A DNA stretch of 64,000 bases from Halomonas huangheensis (GCF_001431725.1 NZ_CP013106.1:3162001-3226000), one strand, 5' to 3'. Shown: positions 25,599-34,667, counted from the stretch's first letter. Numbers and translations: made by a program. The notes: generated from the letters alone by a model not told the origin.

Positions 25599-26671
25599 CG
25601 ACTTCTGCCAACACCAGTCAGATCAAGGGACCCGCTATCTTCCTCGCTCAGTTCATCAGCGACGAAGCCCCATTCAACGACCTCGAAAGCATCGCGCAGT
25701 GGGCAGCCTCTCAGGGATATCGTGCAGTTCAACTGCCAACCCTGGACTCGCGATTCATTGATCTCGAACGTGCAGCGGACAGTCAGGAATACTGCGATGA
25801 GTTGAAAGCTCGCTACGAACAGGCCGGTGTCACCATCAGCGAACTCTCCACGCACCTACAAGGGCAACTTGTCGCGGTCCATCCGGCCTTCGATGAGCTG
25901 TTCGACGATTTCGCACCGCCCGAACTGCGCGGCAATCCCGAGAAGCGTCAAGCCTGGGCCGTGGAACAGCTGAAGCTTGCCGCACGCGCCAGCAGGCGCC
26001 TCGGACTCGATGTTCACGCGACCTTCTCCGGGGCGCTGATGTGGCCATACTTCTACCCCTGGCCACAGCGCCCAGCAGGACTGATCGAAGAGGGGTTTCA
26101 GGAGTTGGCCAGGCGCTGGCGACCGATTCTCGATACCTTCGATGAACAGGGCGTTGACCTGTGCTTCGAGGTACATGCCGGCGAAGACCTCCACGATGGC
26201 GTCAGCTTCGAGCGCTTTCTCGAGGCAGTGGATCACCATCCGCGCGCCAACCTGCTCTATGATCCGAGTCACTTCATTCTGCAGCAGCTCGATTATCTCG
26301 GCTTTATCGACCGCTATCACGAACGGATCCGGATGTTCCACGTCAAGGATGCCGAGTATCAGTATTCCGCCCGCAGCGGTGTCTATGGCGGCTACCAGGA
26401 TTGGCAGGACCGCCCGGGACGCTTCCGTTCACTCGGTGACGGCCAGGTCGACTTCAGCGCGATCTTCTCGAAGCTCACCCAGTATGGCTTCGATGGCTGG
26501 GCGGTACTCGAGTGGGAATGCTGCCTCAAGGACTCGGCTCAGGGAGCCGCCGAAGGCGCGCCCTTTATCGAGCATCACCTTATTCAACGTGCCAGCCACA
26601 GCTTCGACGACTTTGTCGCTGTCGCTGCCAGTCCCGAGCGCAATCGCCGTATTCTCGGCCTGAAGCGCTGA
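25595..26671 (+). CDS. Sugar phosphate isomerase/epimerase family protein (xylose-isomerase-like TIM barrel)
   Basis: The 358-residue protein fits the AP-endonuclease-2/xylose-isomerase-like TIM barrel. Likely metal ligands are Glu in LCFEVHAGEDLHDG, the Asp/His pair in LLYDPSHFILQ, His in MFHVKDAEY and Glu in WAVLEWECCLKD. The GTG start overlaps the preceding stop (GTGA), so the pair is translationally coupled. Gfo/Idh/MocA and isomerase pairs commonly interconvert keto- and epi-forms of sugars or inositols. Confidence 0.88.
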   Translation: MTTSANTSQIKGPAIFLAQFISDEAPFNDLESIAQWAASQGYRAVQLPTLDSRFIDLERAADSQEYCDELKARYEQAGVTISELSTHLQGQLVAVHPAFDELFDDFAPPELRGNPEKRQAWAVEQLKLAARASRRLGLDVHATFSGALMWPYFYPWPQRPAGLIEEGFQELARRWRPILDTFDEQGVDLCFEVHAGEDLHDGVSFERFLEAVDHHPRANLLYDPSHFILQQLDYLGFIDRYHERIRMFHVKDAEYQYSARSGVYGGYQDWQDRPGRFRSLGDGQVDFSAIFSKLTQYGFDGWAVLEWECCLKDSAQGAAEGAPFIEHHLIQRASHSFDDFVAVAASPERNRRILGLKR

Positions 26672-26728
26672 CAACCACTGCCAACATTCCAATGACAAGA
26701 GCATCAACCCATCAGGAGGCACCCAACA

Positions 26729-27943
26729 ATGATACGCGCCCGGCTCGGCTTGATGATGTTTCTCGAGTTTTTCATCTGGGGAGGATGGTTCGTCACCCTG
26801 GGCACATTCCTGGCTCAGAACCTGAGTGCCAGCGGTGGCCAGATAGGCATGGCGTTTTCTACCCAGTCCTGGGGCGCAATCATTGCGCCCTTCATTATCG
26901 GCTTGATCGCTGATCGCTTCTTCAGAGCCGAGCGCATTCTCGGCGTTCTGCATCTGGTCGGCGCAGCGCTGATGTTCGGCCTGTATCAGGCGGAGTCCTT
27001 CAGCGCCTTCTATCCATTGGTGTTGGCGTACATGATCCTGTATATGCCGACCCTGGCACTGGTCAACTCAGTGTCCTTCCGACAGATGGATGACCCATCA
27101 CAGGAATTCGCTCGTATTCGCGTGTGGGGTACCATCGGCTGGATCGTCGCAGGGCTCGCGATCAGCTACCTGTTTGCATGGGACAGTGGCGAGGCGATTG
27201 CCGACGGCGCCCTGCGCAACACCTTCCTGATGTGCGGACTGGCGTCGCTGCTGCTTGGCTTCTACAGCTTTACTCTGCCAGCCACCCCGCCCCGCGCCAC
27301 CAGTAGCGGATCCGGTTGGCGTGAGTGGCTGGGCCTGGATGCACTGGCACTACTCAAGGACCGCAATTACGCGATCTTCTTCATTGCCTCAATCCTGATC
27401 TGCATCCCGTTGGCGTTCTACTATCAGAATGCCAATCCCTTCCTCGCCGAAATCGGTGTCGCCAACCCCACCGGCAAGATGACGCTTGGACAGATCTCCG
27501 AAGTGCTGTTCATGTTGCTGCTGCCGCTGTTCATTCATCGCTTCGGCATCAAGATCACACTGATGGTCGGTATGCTGGCCTGGGCGCTGCGTTACGCGCT
27601 GTTCGCCATCGGTGATGCCGACTCTGGGGTGGCGCTGTTGCTGGTGGGTATCGCGCTGCATGGTGTGTGCTATGACTTCTTCTTTGTCTCCGGACAGATC
27701 TATACCGACGCCCGTGCCGGGGAACGCTTCAAGAGTTCCGCTCAAGGCATGATCACCCTGGCAACCTATGGAGTAGGCATGCTGATCGGCTTCTGGATCG
27801 CCGGCATGATCACCGATCATTACACCACTGCCAACGGTCATGACTGGACCGGCGTATGGCAGTTCCCTGCGGTCTTCGCCATCGTGGTACTGGTGTTGTT
27901 CGCGGTAAGTTTCCGGATGCGAGCCACCAGCACCGCACAGTAA
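26729..27943 (+). CDS. MFS transporter of the nucleoside:H+ symporter type
   Basis: The 404-residue protein has 12 hydrophobic segments and resembles the Nuc_H_symport family (N terminus RLGLMMFLEFFIWGGWFVTLGTFL; FARIRVWGTIGWIVAGL). The start has AGGAGG upstream. It is the third gene of the LacI-controlled operon and would import the substrate of the two enzymes. The true solute may be a nucleoside or a glycoside-like compound. Confidence 0.87.
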   Translation: MIRARLGLMMFLEFFIWGGWFVTLGTFLAQNLSASGGQIGMAFSTQSWGAIIAPFIIGLIADRFFRAERILGVLHLVGAALMFGLYQAESFSAFYPLVLAYMILYMPTLALVNSVSFRQMDDPSQEFARIRVWGTIGWIVAGLAISYLFAWDSGEAIADGALRNTFLMCGLASLLLGFYSFTLPATPPRATSSGSGWREWLGLDALALLKDRNYAIFFIASILICIPLAFYYQNANPFLAEIGVANPTGKMTLGQISEVLFMLLLPLFIHRFGIKITLMVGMLAWALRYALFAIGDADSGVALLLVGIALHGVCYDFFFVSGQIYTDARAGERFKSSAQGMITLATYGVGMLIGFWIAGMITDHYTTANGHDWTGVWQFPAVFAIVVLVLFAVSFRMRATSTAQ

Positions 27944-27955
27944 CTGTTCTACGCA

Positions 27956-27984
27956 GGATGCCGGCCCCAGGGGAGCCGGCATCC
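27956..27984. terminator. Bidirectional terminator between the MFS and TraB/GumN genes
   Basis: GGATGCCGGC pairs perfectly with GCCGGCATCC over a nine-base loop, located between two convergent stops. Confidence 0.75.
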
Positions 27985-27985
27985 A

Positions 27986-29062
27986 CTATTTCCAGCGCTC
28001 AATCGTCCAACCTTCCTGCTCCAATAGGCGCAGCACTCCCTTCTCGCCCGGAAGATGCAGGGAGCCGAAGGCAGCAACAATGCCCTTGTCCTTTTTCGCC
28101 GCGCCCTCCGCCCCGGCGATCAACGGTTCCAGCCACTGCTGGTTGCGCTGATCCATCAGTACGTCCTGAGCCAAAGCGAACTGTGCATCCACCTCGTCGG
28201 TGCTGGAATTCTCAGAGCTATAAGCTTCCATACGTGCGAATTCCCAGAGTTGCCAGATATCACCTGCGAAATAGGCGTCCGTCAGAGTGACAGCATAATC
28301 ATCGGTATAGGCACCTCCAGCGATCGAAGCGCGAATCATGTCCTCTTCCTGCTCAGGCGTCAGAGTGGAAAACAATGTGAACAGGGTATCCCATGGCTCC
28401 AGCGAATGGATGGGCAAATCGACCGCCTCAGCCTTGCTGATCAGCTGCGAATCAAGTCCCTCCAGTTCTCCGTCGGATCCAGCAGACGCGTTCAGCATGC
28501 AAGGCGGCAGCCCCAGCATCAGCATCACAAACCAGGGGCGCAGTACCGCTGTCGACTCGGTGGGAAAACCATGCTCGGCCATGGCACTCGACACGGCCTC
28601 CCATTCGTCCTCGGCAAGACGTTCGGGTAGCGTCGCATCCCCTTCATCAATCAGCAGCAGCGAGCCATCCGTCATGGCCTCCATTAACCGAGTTTTTTCC
28701 TCGGGCCCGATTTCGACATACAGCGCCGCGGCACTGTTCAGCGCATCAGACACCGCATCAAGCGTTGGCTGGTGACGAGGATCAGGAAGGTGCATGGTGC
28801 CGACTAATGTGATCTGTGCCTCATTCCTTGTGGCACGCCACAGAAAGCCCTCGTGATAAGGGACTTCGGCTACCTCGGCCTCGAGCTGCGCTCGCTTGTC
28901 ACTCGGCCAACTCTCGATCAGATTGGTGCCAGTACAACCAGCTGCCGATACCACTCCTGCCCAGAGTGCGAAAAACCCCGCCGCACAACTCCGAACCCCG
29001 CAATGGAGTGCCCGCGTATCGAAAATGCCGATTGCTGTGCTTTTCCGAGGTGCCCTATTCAT
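27986..29062 (-). CDS. TraB/GumN-family lipoprotein
   Basis: The 358-residue product has an N-terminal hydrophobic segment ending in a probable lipobox (VSAAGC, Cys about residue 43), so it is likely a lipoprotein. The TraB/GumN domain has its two signature motifs: VGTMHLPD near residue 90 and AFGSLHLPGEKGV near the C terminus (G..H..G). The family resembles metal-dependent proteases, but most bacterial members have no assigned substrate. Upstream lies an 18-bp repeat array that forms part of its promoter or leader region. Confidence 0.85.
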   Translation of the reverse strand: MNRAPRKSTAIGIFDTRALHCGVRSCAAGFFALWAGVVSAAGCTGTNLIESWPSDKRAQLEAEVAEVPYHEGFLWRATRNEAQITLVGTMHLPDPRHQPTLDAVSDALNSAAALYVEIGPEEKTRLMEAMTDGSLLLIDEGDATLPERLAEDEWEAVSSAMAEHGFPTESTAVLRPWFVMLMLGLPPCMLNASAGSDGELEGLDSQLISKAEAVDLPIHSLEPWDTLFTLFSTLTPEQEEDMIRASIAGGAYTDDYAVTLTDAYFAGDIWQLWEFARMEAYSSENSSTDEVDAQFALAQDVLMDQRNQQWLEPLIAGAEGAAKKDKGIVAAFGSLHLPGEKGVLRLLEQEGWTIERWK

Positions 29063-29079
29063 GGGGCTATTCCTTTAGT

Positions 29080-29187
29080 CATTGAAATACTTTCAGTCAT
29101 TGAAATACTTCCAGCCATTGAAGTACTTCCAGCCATTGAAGTACTTCCAGCCATTGAAATACTTCCAGCCATTGAGATACGTCCAGC
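29080..29187. repeat. 18-bp tandem repeat, six copies, upstream of the TraB/GumN gene
   Basis: Six units of the form CATTGAAATACTTCCAGC begin at 29080, 29098, 29116, 29134, 29152 and 29170. Two units contain the perfect palindrome GAAGTACTTC and the rest a near copy. The array is 18-125 bases upstream of the leftward TraB/GumN start. There are no unique spacers, so it is not a CRISPR array. Confidence 0.95.
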
Positions 29188-29332
29188 CAGCAGGCCTGTG
29201 AGTTCCAGTCGTTGGAACAAGGGATACTCTCCGCTCAGCCCGGCTCTGCCTGCGGATCAATGAGAGCGTCAGATGAAGCCATCAGCTACCGAAGCCCCAC
29301 GCTCCAGCGCGGGGCATATCCATAAGCGGCGG

Positions 29333-31072
29333 TCAAAGGATCAGGGGACGATCGAGCGCGGCAACCACATCGGCATCGCGATGGTAGATGTCGGGGCGGA
29401 ATGCCAGACTACCATCGCTCTCCGGCTGGACCGTCCAATAGTTGAGCACTATCGGGATACGACGTTCCAGCGAGACATTGCGTGTCTGTCCATCAGACAA
29501 CAGGCTGCTGACATTGGCAGATGTGCCGGAATCGTCAAACAGCATCTGGGCCAACTGCGTGACTCCTTCCACACGAATACAGCCAGAGCTCAGAGCCCGC
29601 TGGGCACGATTGAATAGATGCCGTGAAGGGGTATCGTGCAGATACACCAGATGGTCATTGGGGAAGCGAATAACCAGACGGCCCAGCGGGTTACTGGCAC
29701 CTGCGCCCTGGCGCAGCATCACACCGCCGGGGTTGGACCAGTCAACAGCATGCGGATCCAGACGCGTCCCGGAAGGCGACAGCGGATAAAGGCCACGACT
29801 GGCGAGGTAATCCGGGTTGTTACGCACCTTTGGCAGGATATCTTCACGATAGATGGTCGGCGGCACCGTCCAGGTTGGGTTGAGCGTCAGATAAGTGATC
29901 TCGGAGCGCAGAGTTGGTGTGCGCCTATAAGGTTGGCCGACCACGATGCGAGTTCGCCAGGTCTGTCCATCGGGCCGAAAATACGTCAGCCGATAACCGG
30001 CAATGTCCACCAGTACGAAGGACTTCGGTAGCCCGTGGAGCAACCAGCGCGCGCGCTCCATATTGGCGCGTATCTGGTCGATGCGCTGCGACACAGGTAC
30101 ATTCAATGCAAGGCGGGTATCCGGCCCGACCACGCCATCATCGGCAAGTAAGTGATGGCGCTGGAAGCGGCGCACCGCCTCAGCCAGTAACGGGTCATAG
30201 ACATCAGCGTCCGGCGCCTCCAGCGACAATTGCGGATAATAGCTCGCATCGGCCGCCACAATGTCCGCCTCTCCGATCAACCCAAGGCGCCGACGCAAGG
30301 TCGCTACATCAGCACCGGTATCGCCGGGACGCAATGGCTCATCACGCGCTGCCAATACCGGCCAACCACCCTGTCTATCGATGTTCTGATACTGAGCCAG
30401 CGCGGTGCGCAACTGGCGATAGGGCTGGAACGAAGGCCGCGTCTGTTCAACCACGGCTTCGACATCTCCTTCATCCAGTTCACGAGACATGCTGACCAGA
30501 TCAAAGGATGGCGGAGCAATGGCCACTTCCCAGCCTTCATCGATGCGATGCGGGTCAACCTTACCCCGTTGGAGGTGTGCCATGGCCGTCAACAGTATGC
30601 CGGTGGCCTCGCTTTCGAAGGCTTGCTGAGCCGCGCTCCCCTGGCCCTCGCCAAGTGCCCGACGTCCTTCTGCGAGTAGACGATCGGGATGATAGTCGGA
30701 CGGTACCAGTCCATCACTGGCAAGCCCCTTCAACGCCGTTGCCAGGGCCTCGACACGCTGCATGTCGGTCCATACAGGACGTTGTCCACGCAATGTGTAG
30801 AAGCGTTGCAGATTATCCAGAGAAGCGTCATCTACTGAACCATTTTCAGCATTCAGGCCAACAAGACTGTCCTCGACACTATTCTCAACACTATTCTCGA
30901 AACTATCCTCGACACTGTCTTCAGCACCAGCACTATGCTCTGCAGTGGCATCTACAGAGGTCTCACTACCCGGCTCAGAGGTAACTGCTTGTGCCGAAAG
31001 CGGCAACACGGAAATCAATAATATCGGCACTGCAGTTCGCAATAGCCTGGTCAACAATGCAATCCCTGACAT
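29333..31072 (-). CDS. L,D-transpeptidase with peptidoglycan-binding domain (YcbB/LdtD-like)
   Basis: This periplasmic enzyme forms 3-3 cross-links in peptidoglycan. The 579-residue protein has a signal peptide (LLISVLPLSAQA-VT), a low-complexity acidic stretch with the tetrapeptide repeat E(D/N)S(V/F), a scaffold domain, a peptidoglycan-binding segment (RPGDTGADVATLRRRLGL...FQRHHLLADDGVVGPDTRLALN) and a YkuD catalytic domain with the Cys in SSGCIRV (about residue 497). It is divergent from a second transpeptidase-family gene. The acidic linker is encoded by a 12-bp tandem repeat. Confidence 0.93.
   Translation of the reverse strand: MSGIALLTRLLRTAVPILLISVLPLSAQAVTSEPGSETSVDATAEHSAGAEDSVEDSFENSVENSVEDSLVGLNAENGSVDDASLDNLQRFYTLRGQRPVWTDMQRVEALATALKGLASDGLVPSDYHPDRLLAEGRRALGEGQGSAAQQAFESEATGILLTAMAHLQRGKVDPHRIDEGWEVAIAPPSFDLVSMSRELDEGDVEAVVEQTRPSFQPYRQLRTALAQYQNIDRQGGWPVLAARDEPLRPGDTGADVATLRRRLGLIGEADIVAADASYYPQLSLEAPDADVYDPLLAEAVRRFQRHHLLADDGVVGPDTRLALNVPVSQRIDQIRANMERARWLLHGLPKSFVLVDIAGYRLTYFRPDGQTWRTRIVVGQPYRRTPTLRSEITYLTLNPTWTVPPTIYREDILPKVRNNPDYLASRGLYPLSPSGTRLDPHAVDWSNPGGVMLRQGAGASNPLGRLVIRFPNDHLVYLHDTPSRHLFNRAQRALSSGCIRVEGVTQLAQMLFDDSGTSANVSSLLSDGQTRNVSLERRIPIVLNYWTVQPESDGSLAFRPDIYHRDADVVAALDRPLIL
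30872..30919. repeat. 12-bp in-frame tandem repeat inside the L,D-transpeptidase gene
   Basis: Four 12-base units of the form CTCGACACTATT encode a tetrapeptide repeat (EDSF/ENSV/ENSV/EDSL) after the signal peptide. Copy-number change would keep the frame and only alter linker length. Confidence 0.85.
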
Positions 31073-31265
31073 GTCTACCTCCTCCCCTGCACGTAATCTG
31101 TAAAACTGGCTATTCTGCGTCTTATTGTCATAATGGAATCGCAGGATAAAACGTTATAAAGCCCTGTAGCTCAATCCTGAATCTATTCCAGCCTGGCGGA
31201 TTCGAACCCGAAACTACAATCGTCTCAGGCCCGTATTACGACGTCACCGACAGGAAGCCCAAGAG

Positions 31266-32012
31266 ATGTCATGCAATACTCCTTTTTCCCTTGCATCCCT
31301 GTGTCTTCGCTCTCTTTCATTATTGTCGCTAACGGCAATTCTTGCGGCCCCCACATCCGCGCAGAATTTCATGAGTCAGGCACTGACTCCTGCGCAACTT
31401 TCACAGCCCCCCCTCGGGCGAGTATTGACTCAACTGGCTCCCCAGGCCAACCCCGGCGTCCTGACGCTTGCCGCTCGGGCAATCAACTGCGCCGACCCCG
31501 GTGCCAGACGGCTGGCTGTTATCGACTACTCGCTACCTTCGACGCAACCGCGCATGTGGGTGTTCGACCTCCAACAACAGCGGCTGCTGTTCCGTGAGCT
31601 GGTTTCTCATGGTGCCGGCTCCGGCGACGAAGTCGCCACATCTTTCTCCAATATTCCCGAAAGTCACCAATCCAGCATCGGATTATTTCGTACTCTCAAC
31701 AGCTATGATGGCAGCAATGGCTATTCGCTGCGACTCAAGGGTCTCGAACCAGGCATCAATGACAATGCCTTTAACCGGGCCATCGTGATTCATGGCGCAG
31801 ACTATGTCAGCGAGGCATTTATTGAACAGACTGGACGTATAGGGCGCAGTCACGGCTGCCCTGCCGTACGCTCGGAAGTTGCCATTCCACTGATCAACAG
31901 CATAAAGGATGAGCAATACCTGTTTACCTATTATCCCGACCAGGATTGGTTACGCACTTCCGCTTTCTTGCGCTGCCCGACTTCCGCACATCAGTTGGCA
32001 ATGAAAAACTGA
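31266..32012 (+). CDS. L,D-transpeptidase catalytic-domain family protein (YkuD_2 type), exported
   Basis: The 248-residue product has a signal peptide (LSLLSLTAILAAPTSAQ) and a YkuD_2-type domain. Visible motifs are IVIHGADYVSEAF and GRIGRSHGCPAV, carrying the catalytic His and Cys pattern. The family is related to murein L,D-transpeptidases, but its reaction is poorly characterised. It starts 194 bases from the divergent LdtD-like gene, suggesting a paired role in the cell wall. Confidence 0.85.
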   Translation: MSCNTPFSLASLCLRSLSLLSLTAILAAPTSAQNFMSQALTPAQLSQPPLGRVLTQLAPQANPGVLTLAARAINCADPGARRLAVIDYSLPSTQPRMWVFDLQQQRLLFRELVSHGAGSGDEVATSFSNIPESHQSSIGLFRTLNSYDGSNGYSLRLKGLEPGINDNAFNRAIVIHGADYVSEAFIEQTGRIGRSHGCPAVRSEVAIPLINSIKDEQYLFTYYPDQDWLRTSAFLRCPTSAHQLAMKN

Positions 32013-32244
32013 TCAAAGGACACTGGGCCAGAGAGACGAAGTCGACCTGGCCCCTCTTCCCTGTTTCCTCTTCCCACCAGCCCCACCCCAGGTTTCCAGC
32101 CACGCTGTCGGTGATCAATGGCACCATAAGCGAGCATCGACACAGATTGTTATGCACTTTGATGCAGCGCACAGGCACCACCCAACCCCCTTGCGCACCA
32201 ACATATTTTTCTTATCTATCTGAATTTATTTGATCATTCGTATC

Positions 32245-32260
32245 TGGCATCTTTTGTGCA
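32245..32260 (+). promoter_or_regulatory. Sigma-54-type promoter for the nitrate transporter gene
   Basis: TGGCAT-N5-GTGCA places GG (32246-32247) and GC (32258-32259) exactly ten bases apart, the -24/-12 spacing required by sigma-54. One base of the TTGC element differs. Transcription would start near 32271, giving a leader of about 145 bases. Confidence 0.65.
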
Positions 32261-32352
32261 TGGCTTTATTCAGTGCTACGGAGGAAGCCTGAGTCTGCTT
32301 CCCCGAGAGTCGACGTGGACCAGGCCCCAGGGCACGAGTGCGTCGAACCCGA

Positions 32353-32368
32353 CCTTCAACGGCGAAGG
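32353..32368 (+). promoter_or_regulatory. ANTAR-type hexaloop hairpin in the nitrate-transporter leader
   Basis: CCTTC pairs with GAAGG around the six-base loop AACGGC, with A at position 1 and G at position 4 as ANTAR proteins require. The same loop occurs in the first hairpin of the nirB leader. A second hairpin and a terminator were not found in this leader, so the assignment is weaker than for the other two. Confidence 0.5.
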
Positions 32369-32414
32369 CCAGAAAAGTTCGTGAGTTCGTCATTCACTCG
32401 TTGAGGGCCTCCCT

Positions 32415-33764
32415 ATGCAGATTCGCAACAAGGCCAACAGGATTCGCCTGTTTACCTTCAATACTCCCCAGATGCGTGCCTTTCACTTCTCATGGCTCGC
32501 CTTCCATCTCTGTTTCTTCGGCTGGTTCGGTATTGCACCGTTGATGGCCGTGGTTCGTGATGACCTGGGACTGACCCGCACGCAGATCGGCAATACCATC
32601 ATTGCCTCGGTTGCCATTACCGTGATCGTGCGCCTGGCCATCGGTGTACTTTGCGACCGCATCGGGCCGCGCCTCGCCTACACCTGGCTACTCTGCCTCG
32701 GTTCGATTCCGGTGATGAGTATCGGCTTCGCCGACAGCTTCGAATCGTTCTTCCTCGCCCGCCTCGCCATCGGTGCCATTGGCGCCTCCTTCGTCATCAC
32801 CCAATACCACACGTCGATCATGTTTGCGCCCAATATAGTCGGCACCGCCAACGCCACGTCCGCGGGTTGGGGCAATCTCGGAGGCGGTACAACACAGATC
32901 TTGATGCCACTGATCTTCTCCGGCCTGCTGATGCTGGGAGTCAGCGAGACATTAGGGTGGCGACTGGCCATGGTGGTGCCGGGCATCGTGCTGTTCATCA
33001 CTGGTATCTGCTACTACCTCTTCACCCAGGATGCGCCGGACGGCAACTTCCGTGAGCTGCGTGCACGCGGTGAAATGGAGTCCAACAGCGGCAACAACAG
33101 CATGGCCAGTACGTTCGGGGCAGCCGCCCGTGATATACGGGTATGGGCACTCTTTGTGGTCTATGCCGCCTGCTTCGGCGTGGAACTGACCATCAACAAC
33201 ATCGCCGCCATCTATTTCTTCGATAACTTCGACCTGAGTCTTGCCACTGCGGGCCTGATCGCTGGTCTTTTCGGCTTGATGAATATTTTCGCGCGCACCA
33301 TGGGAGGGGTCTTCTCTGATCTGTTCGCGCGCAATGGTGGTCTCAAGGGGCGCGTACGCTGGCTGTTCATCGCGCTGCTGTGTGAAGGCGTGGCGTTGAT
33401 GTTCTTCTCTCAGATGCATGTCCTGGCGCTGGCCATTGGCATCATGCTGGTCTTCAGCCTCTTCGTTCAGATGGCCGAGGGAGCCACCTTTGGTGTCGTA
33501 CCATTCATCAACCCACGTGCACTCGGCGCAGTCGCGGGGATCGTCGGTGCTGGCGGCAATGCCGGCGCTGTCGCTGCGGGCTTTCTGTTCCGCTCCGAGG
33601 CTCTGGCCTGGCAGGAAGCGCTATTCTATCTGGGCATCGCCGTGGTAGTGGCTTCGCTCTTTGCGTTATTGGTGCGTTTCTCTTCCGAAGTAGAGGAAGA
33701 GCAGGCGCTGGCCTACCGCAAGGCAGCAGGAGACGACGGCAGTTCCGCGCTGTCACTACGCTGA
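32415..33764 (+). CDS. Nitrate/nitrite transporter (MFS, NarK/NasA type)
   Basis: The 449-residue protein has 12 hydrophobic segments and the nitrate-nitrite porter signatures: GNLGGG in the fifth helix (SAGWGNLGGGTTQ) and GAGGNAG near residue 375, plus the FHLCFFGWFGIAPLM N-terminal helix with a conserved Arg in helix 2. It imports nitrate for assimilation. The start lacks a clear Shine-Dalgarno sequence; an internal ATG at 32472 is less likely because it cuts the N-terminal tail. A sigma-54-type promoter upstream suggests nitrogen control. Confidence 0.9.
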   Translation: MQIRNKANRIRLFTFNTPQMRAFHFSWLAFHLCFFGWFGIAPLMAVVRDDLGLTRTQIGNTIIASVAITVIVRLAIGVLCDRIGPRLAYTWLLCLGSIPVMSIGFADSFESFFLARLAIGAIGASFVITQYHTSIMFAPNIVGTANATSAGWGNLGGGTTQILMPLIFSGLLMLGVSETLGWRLAMVVPGIVLFITGICYYLFTQDAPDGNFRELRARGEMESNSGNNSMASTFGAAARDIRVWALFVVYAACFGVELTINNIAAIYFFDNFDLSLATAGLIAGLFGLMNIFARTMGGVFSDLFARNGGLKGRVRWLFIALLCEGVALMFFSQMHVLALAIGIMLVFSLFVQMAEGATFGVVPFINPRALGAVAGIVGAGGNAGAVAAGFLFRSEALAWQEALFYLGIAVVVASLFALLVRFSSEVEEEQALAYRKAAGDDGSSALSLR

Positions 33765-33790
33765 GACCCACCGAGTGACATCAGCCCTAT

Positions 33791-33815
33791 CGAGCCCGGC
33801 CAGGTGCCGGGCTCG
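33791..33815 (+). terminator. Terminator after the nitrate transporter gene
   Basis: A perfect 10-bp stem CGAGCCCGGC with GCCGGGCTCG encloses CAGGT, 26 bases after the stop. Confidence 0.8.
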
Positions 33816-33846
33816 CTGATTCTTCAACCTGTATCGTCTTTACCTT

Positions 33847-33891
33847 TTCAAGACATTGCAGTTCAAGATATTGCAGTTCAAGACATTGCAG
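33847..33891. repeat. 15-bp tandem repeat, three copies
   Basis: TTCAAGACATTGCAG occurs three times head to tail with a single C/T difference in the middle copy. It follows the terminator of the nitrate transporter gene. Confidence 0.9.
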
Positions 33892-33998
33892 TGAAATCCT
33901 GAAATGAGCATCCTGAAGTAGAGCCTGAACGGCTTTCGAGACTCGCGGACTAGAGTCGGACAGGGTGAAATGGCAGTCGGACAGGATGGAACAATACG

Positions 33999-34667
33999 AT
34001 GCAAGATAAAGTATTGCTGATCACAGGAGCCGCCAGTGAGTCAGGCATGGCAACGGCTCGTGCAGCTGCTCGTGAAGGCTACCAGCTGGTACTCGCGGCG
34101 CATTCCCAAGATGCTCTGGACGCCATTAGCCAGGAGCTGGGCCCGGAAAATGTCGTCGCCGTGGGGATAGATACCACCAGCGTCCAGGATCAGGACTCCA
34201 TGGTCGAACAGGCCCTGGAATATTTCGGGCGCATCGATGCGGTGTTTATCTGTCCGGTAAACGAGAGCTGTGCCGATGGCCTCGGCACATCTGGCGCCGA
34301 AACCTGGCGCTCCATGCTGATGAACCATGTGTACAGCATTGGTCTCACCATCCAGGCCACTCTTCCCGCCTTGCGCAAGACTCGCGGTCACATTCTACTG
34401 GCCGGATTTTCCTCCGGACCTTCGCTGGTTCCCGGCTCGATGCTGAACATCACTCGCTGGGCAATTGTCGGCATGGGACACAGTCTGCGTCACGAACTTG
34501 AAGGCAGTGGTATTCACGTAACCATGATAGGGCCGGATACCAGCAACGGTGGCGAGCTCAGCGAAAGCACTTGCAGTGGAATGCCGGGCGAGCCCATGCA
34601 GGAAATGGATATTGCTACCGCAGTCTCAGCTATCCTCGCTGAGACTGCGGCCAACGAAAATCAATGA
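33999..34667 (+). CDS. Degenerate short-chain dehydrogenase/reductase (SDR) family protein
   Basis: The 222-residue product has the SDR Rossmann fold (KVLLITGAASESGMATARAAAREGYQLVLAA), but the glycine motif is altered: TGxxxGxG reads TGAASESG. The catalytic YxxxK position reads LNITR in GSMLNITRWAIVG, so both Tyr and Lys are missing. It therefore probably lacks standard oxidoreductase activity and may be a pseudoenzyme that binds a nucleotide or partner. It is followed 70 bases later by a peroxiredoxin gene on the same strand. Confidence 0.75.
   Translation: MQDKVLLITGAASESGMATARAAAREGYQLVLAAHSQDALDAISQELGPENVVAVGIDTTSVQDQDSMVEQALEYFGRIDAVFICPVNESCADGLGTSGAETWRSMLMNHVYSIGLTIQATLPALRKTRGHILLAGFSSGPSLVPGSMLNITRWAIVGMGHSLRHELEGSGIHVTMIGPDTSNGGELSESTCSGMPGEPMQEMDIATAVSAILAETAANENQ

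Noticed and set aside
29080..29187. CRISPR-like array
   Set aside because: Repeats are contiguous, 18 bp, with no spacers and no cas genes nearby; it is a simple tandem repeat.
28853..29263. Plus-strand open frame with a hexapeptide repeat opposite the TraB/GumN gene
   Set aside because: The repeat arises from the 18-bp array and the rest is antisense to a well-supported gene.
31161..31220. tRNA-like sequence: GTAGCTCAAT and GGATTCGAACCC
   Set aside because: Resembles D-arm and T-arm motifs, but no anticodon arm, acceptor stem or T-arm pairing can be formed on either strand.
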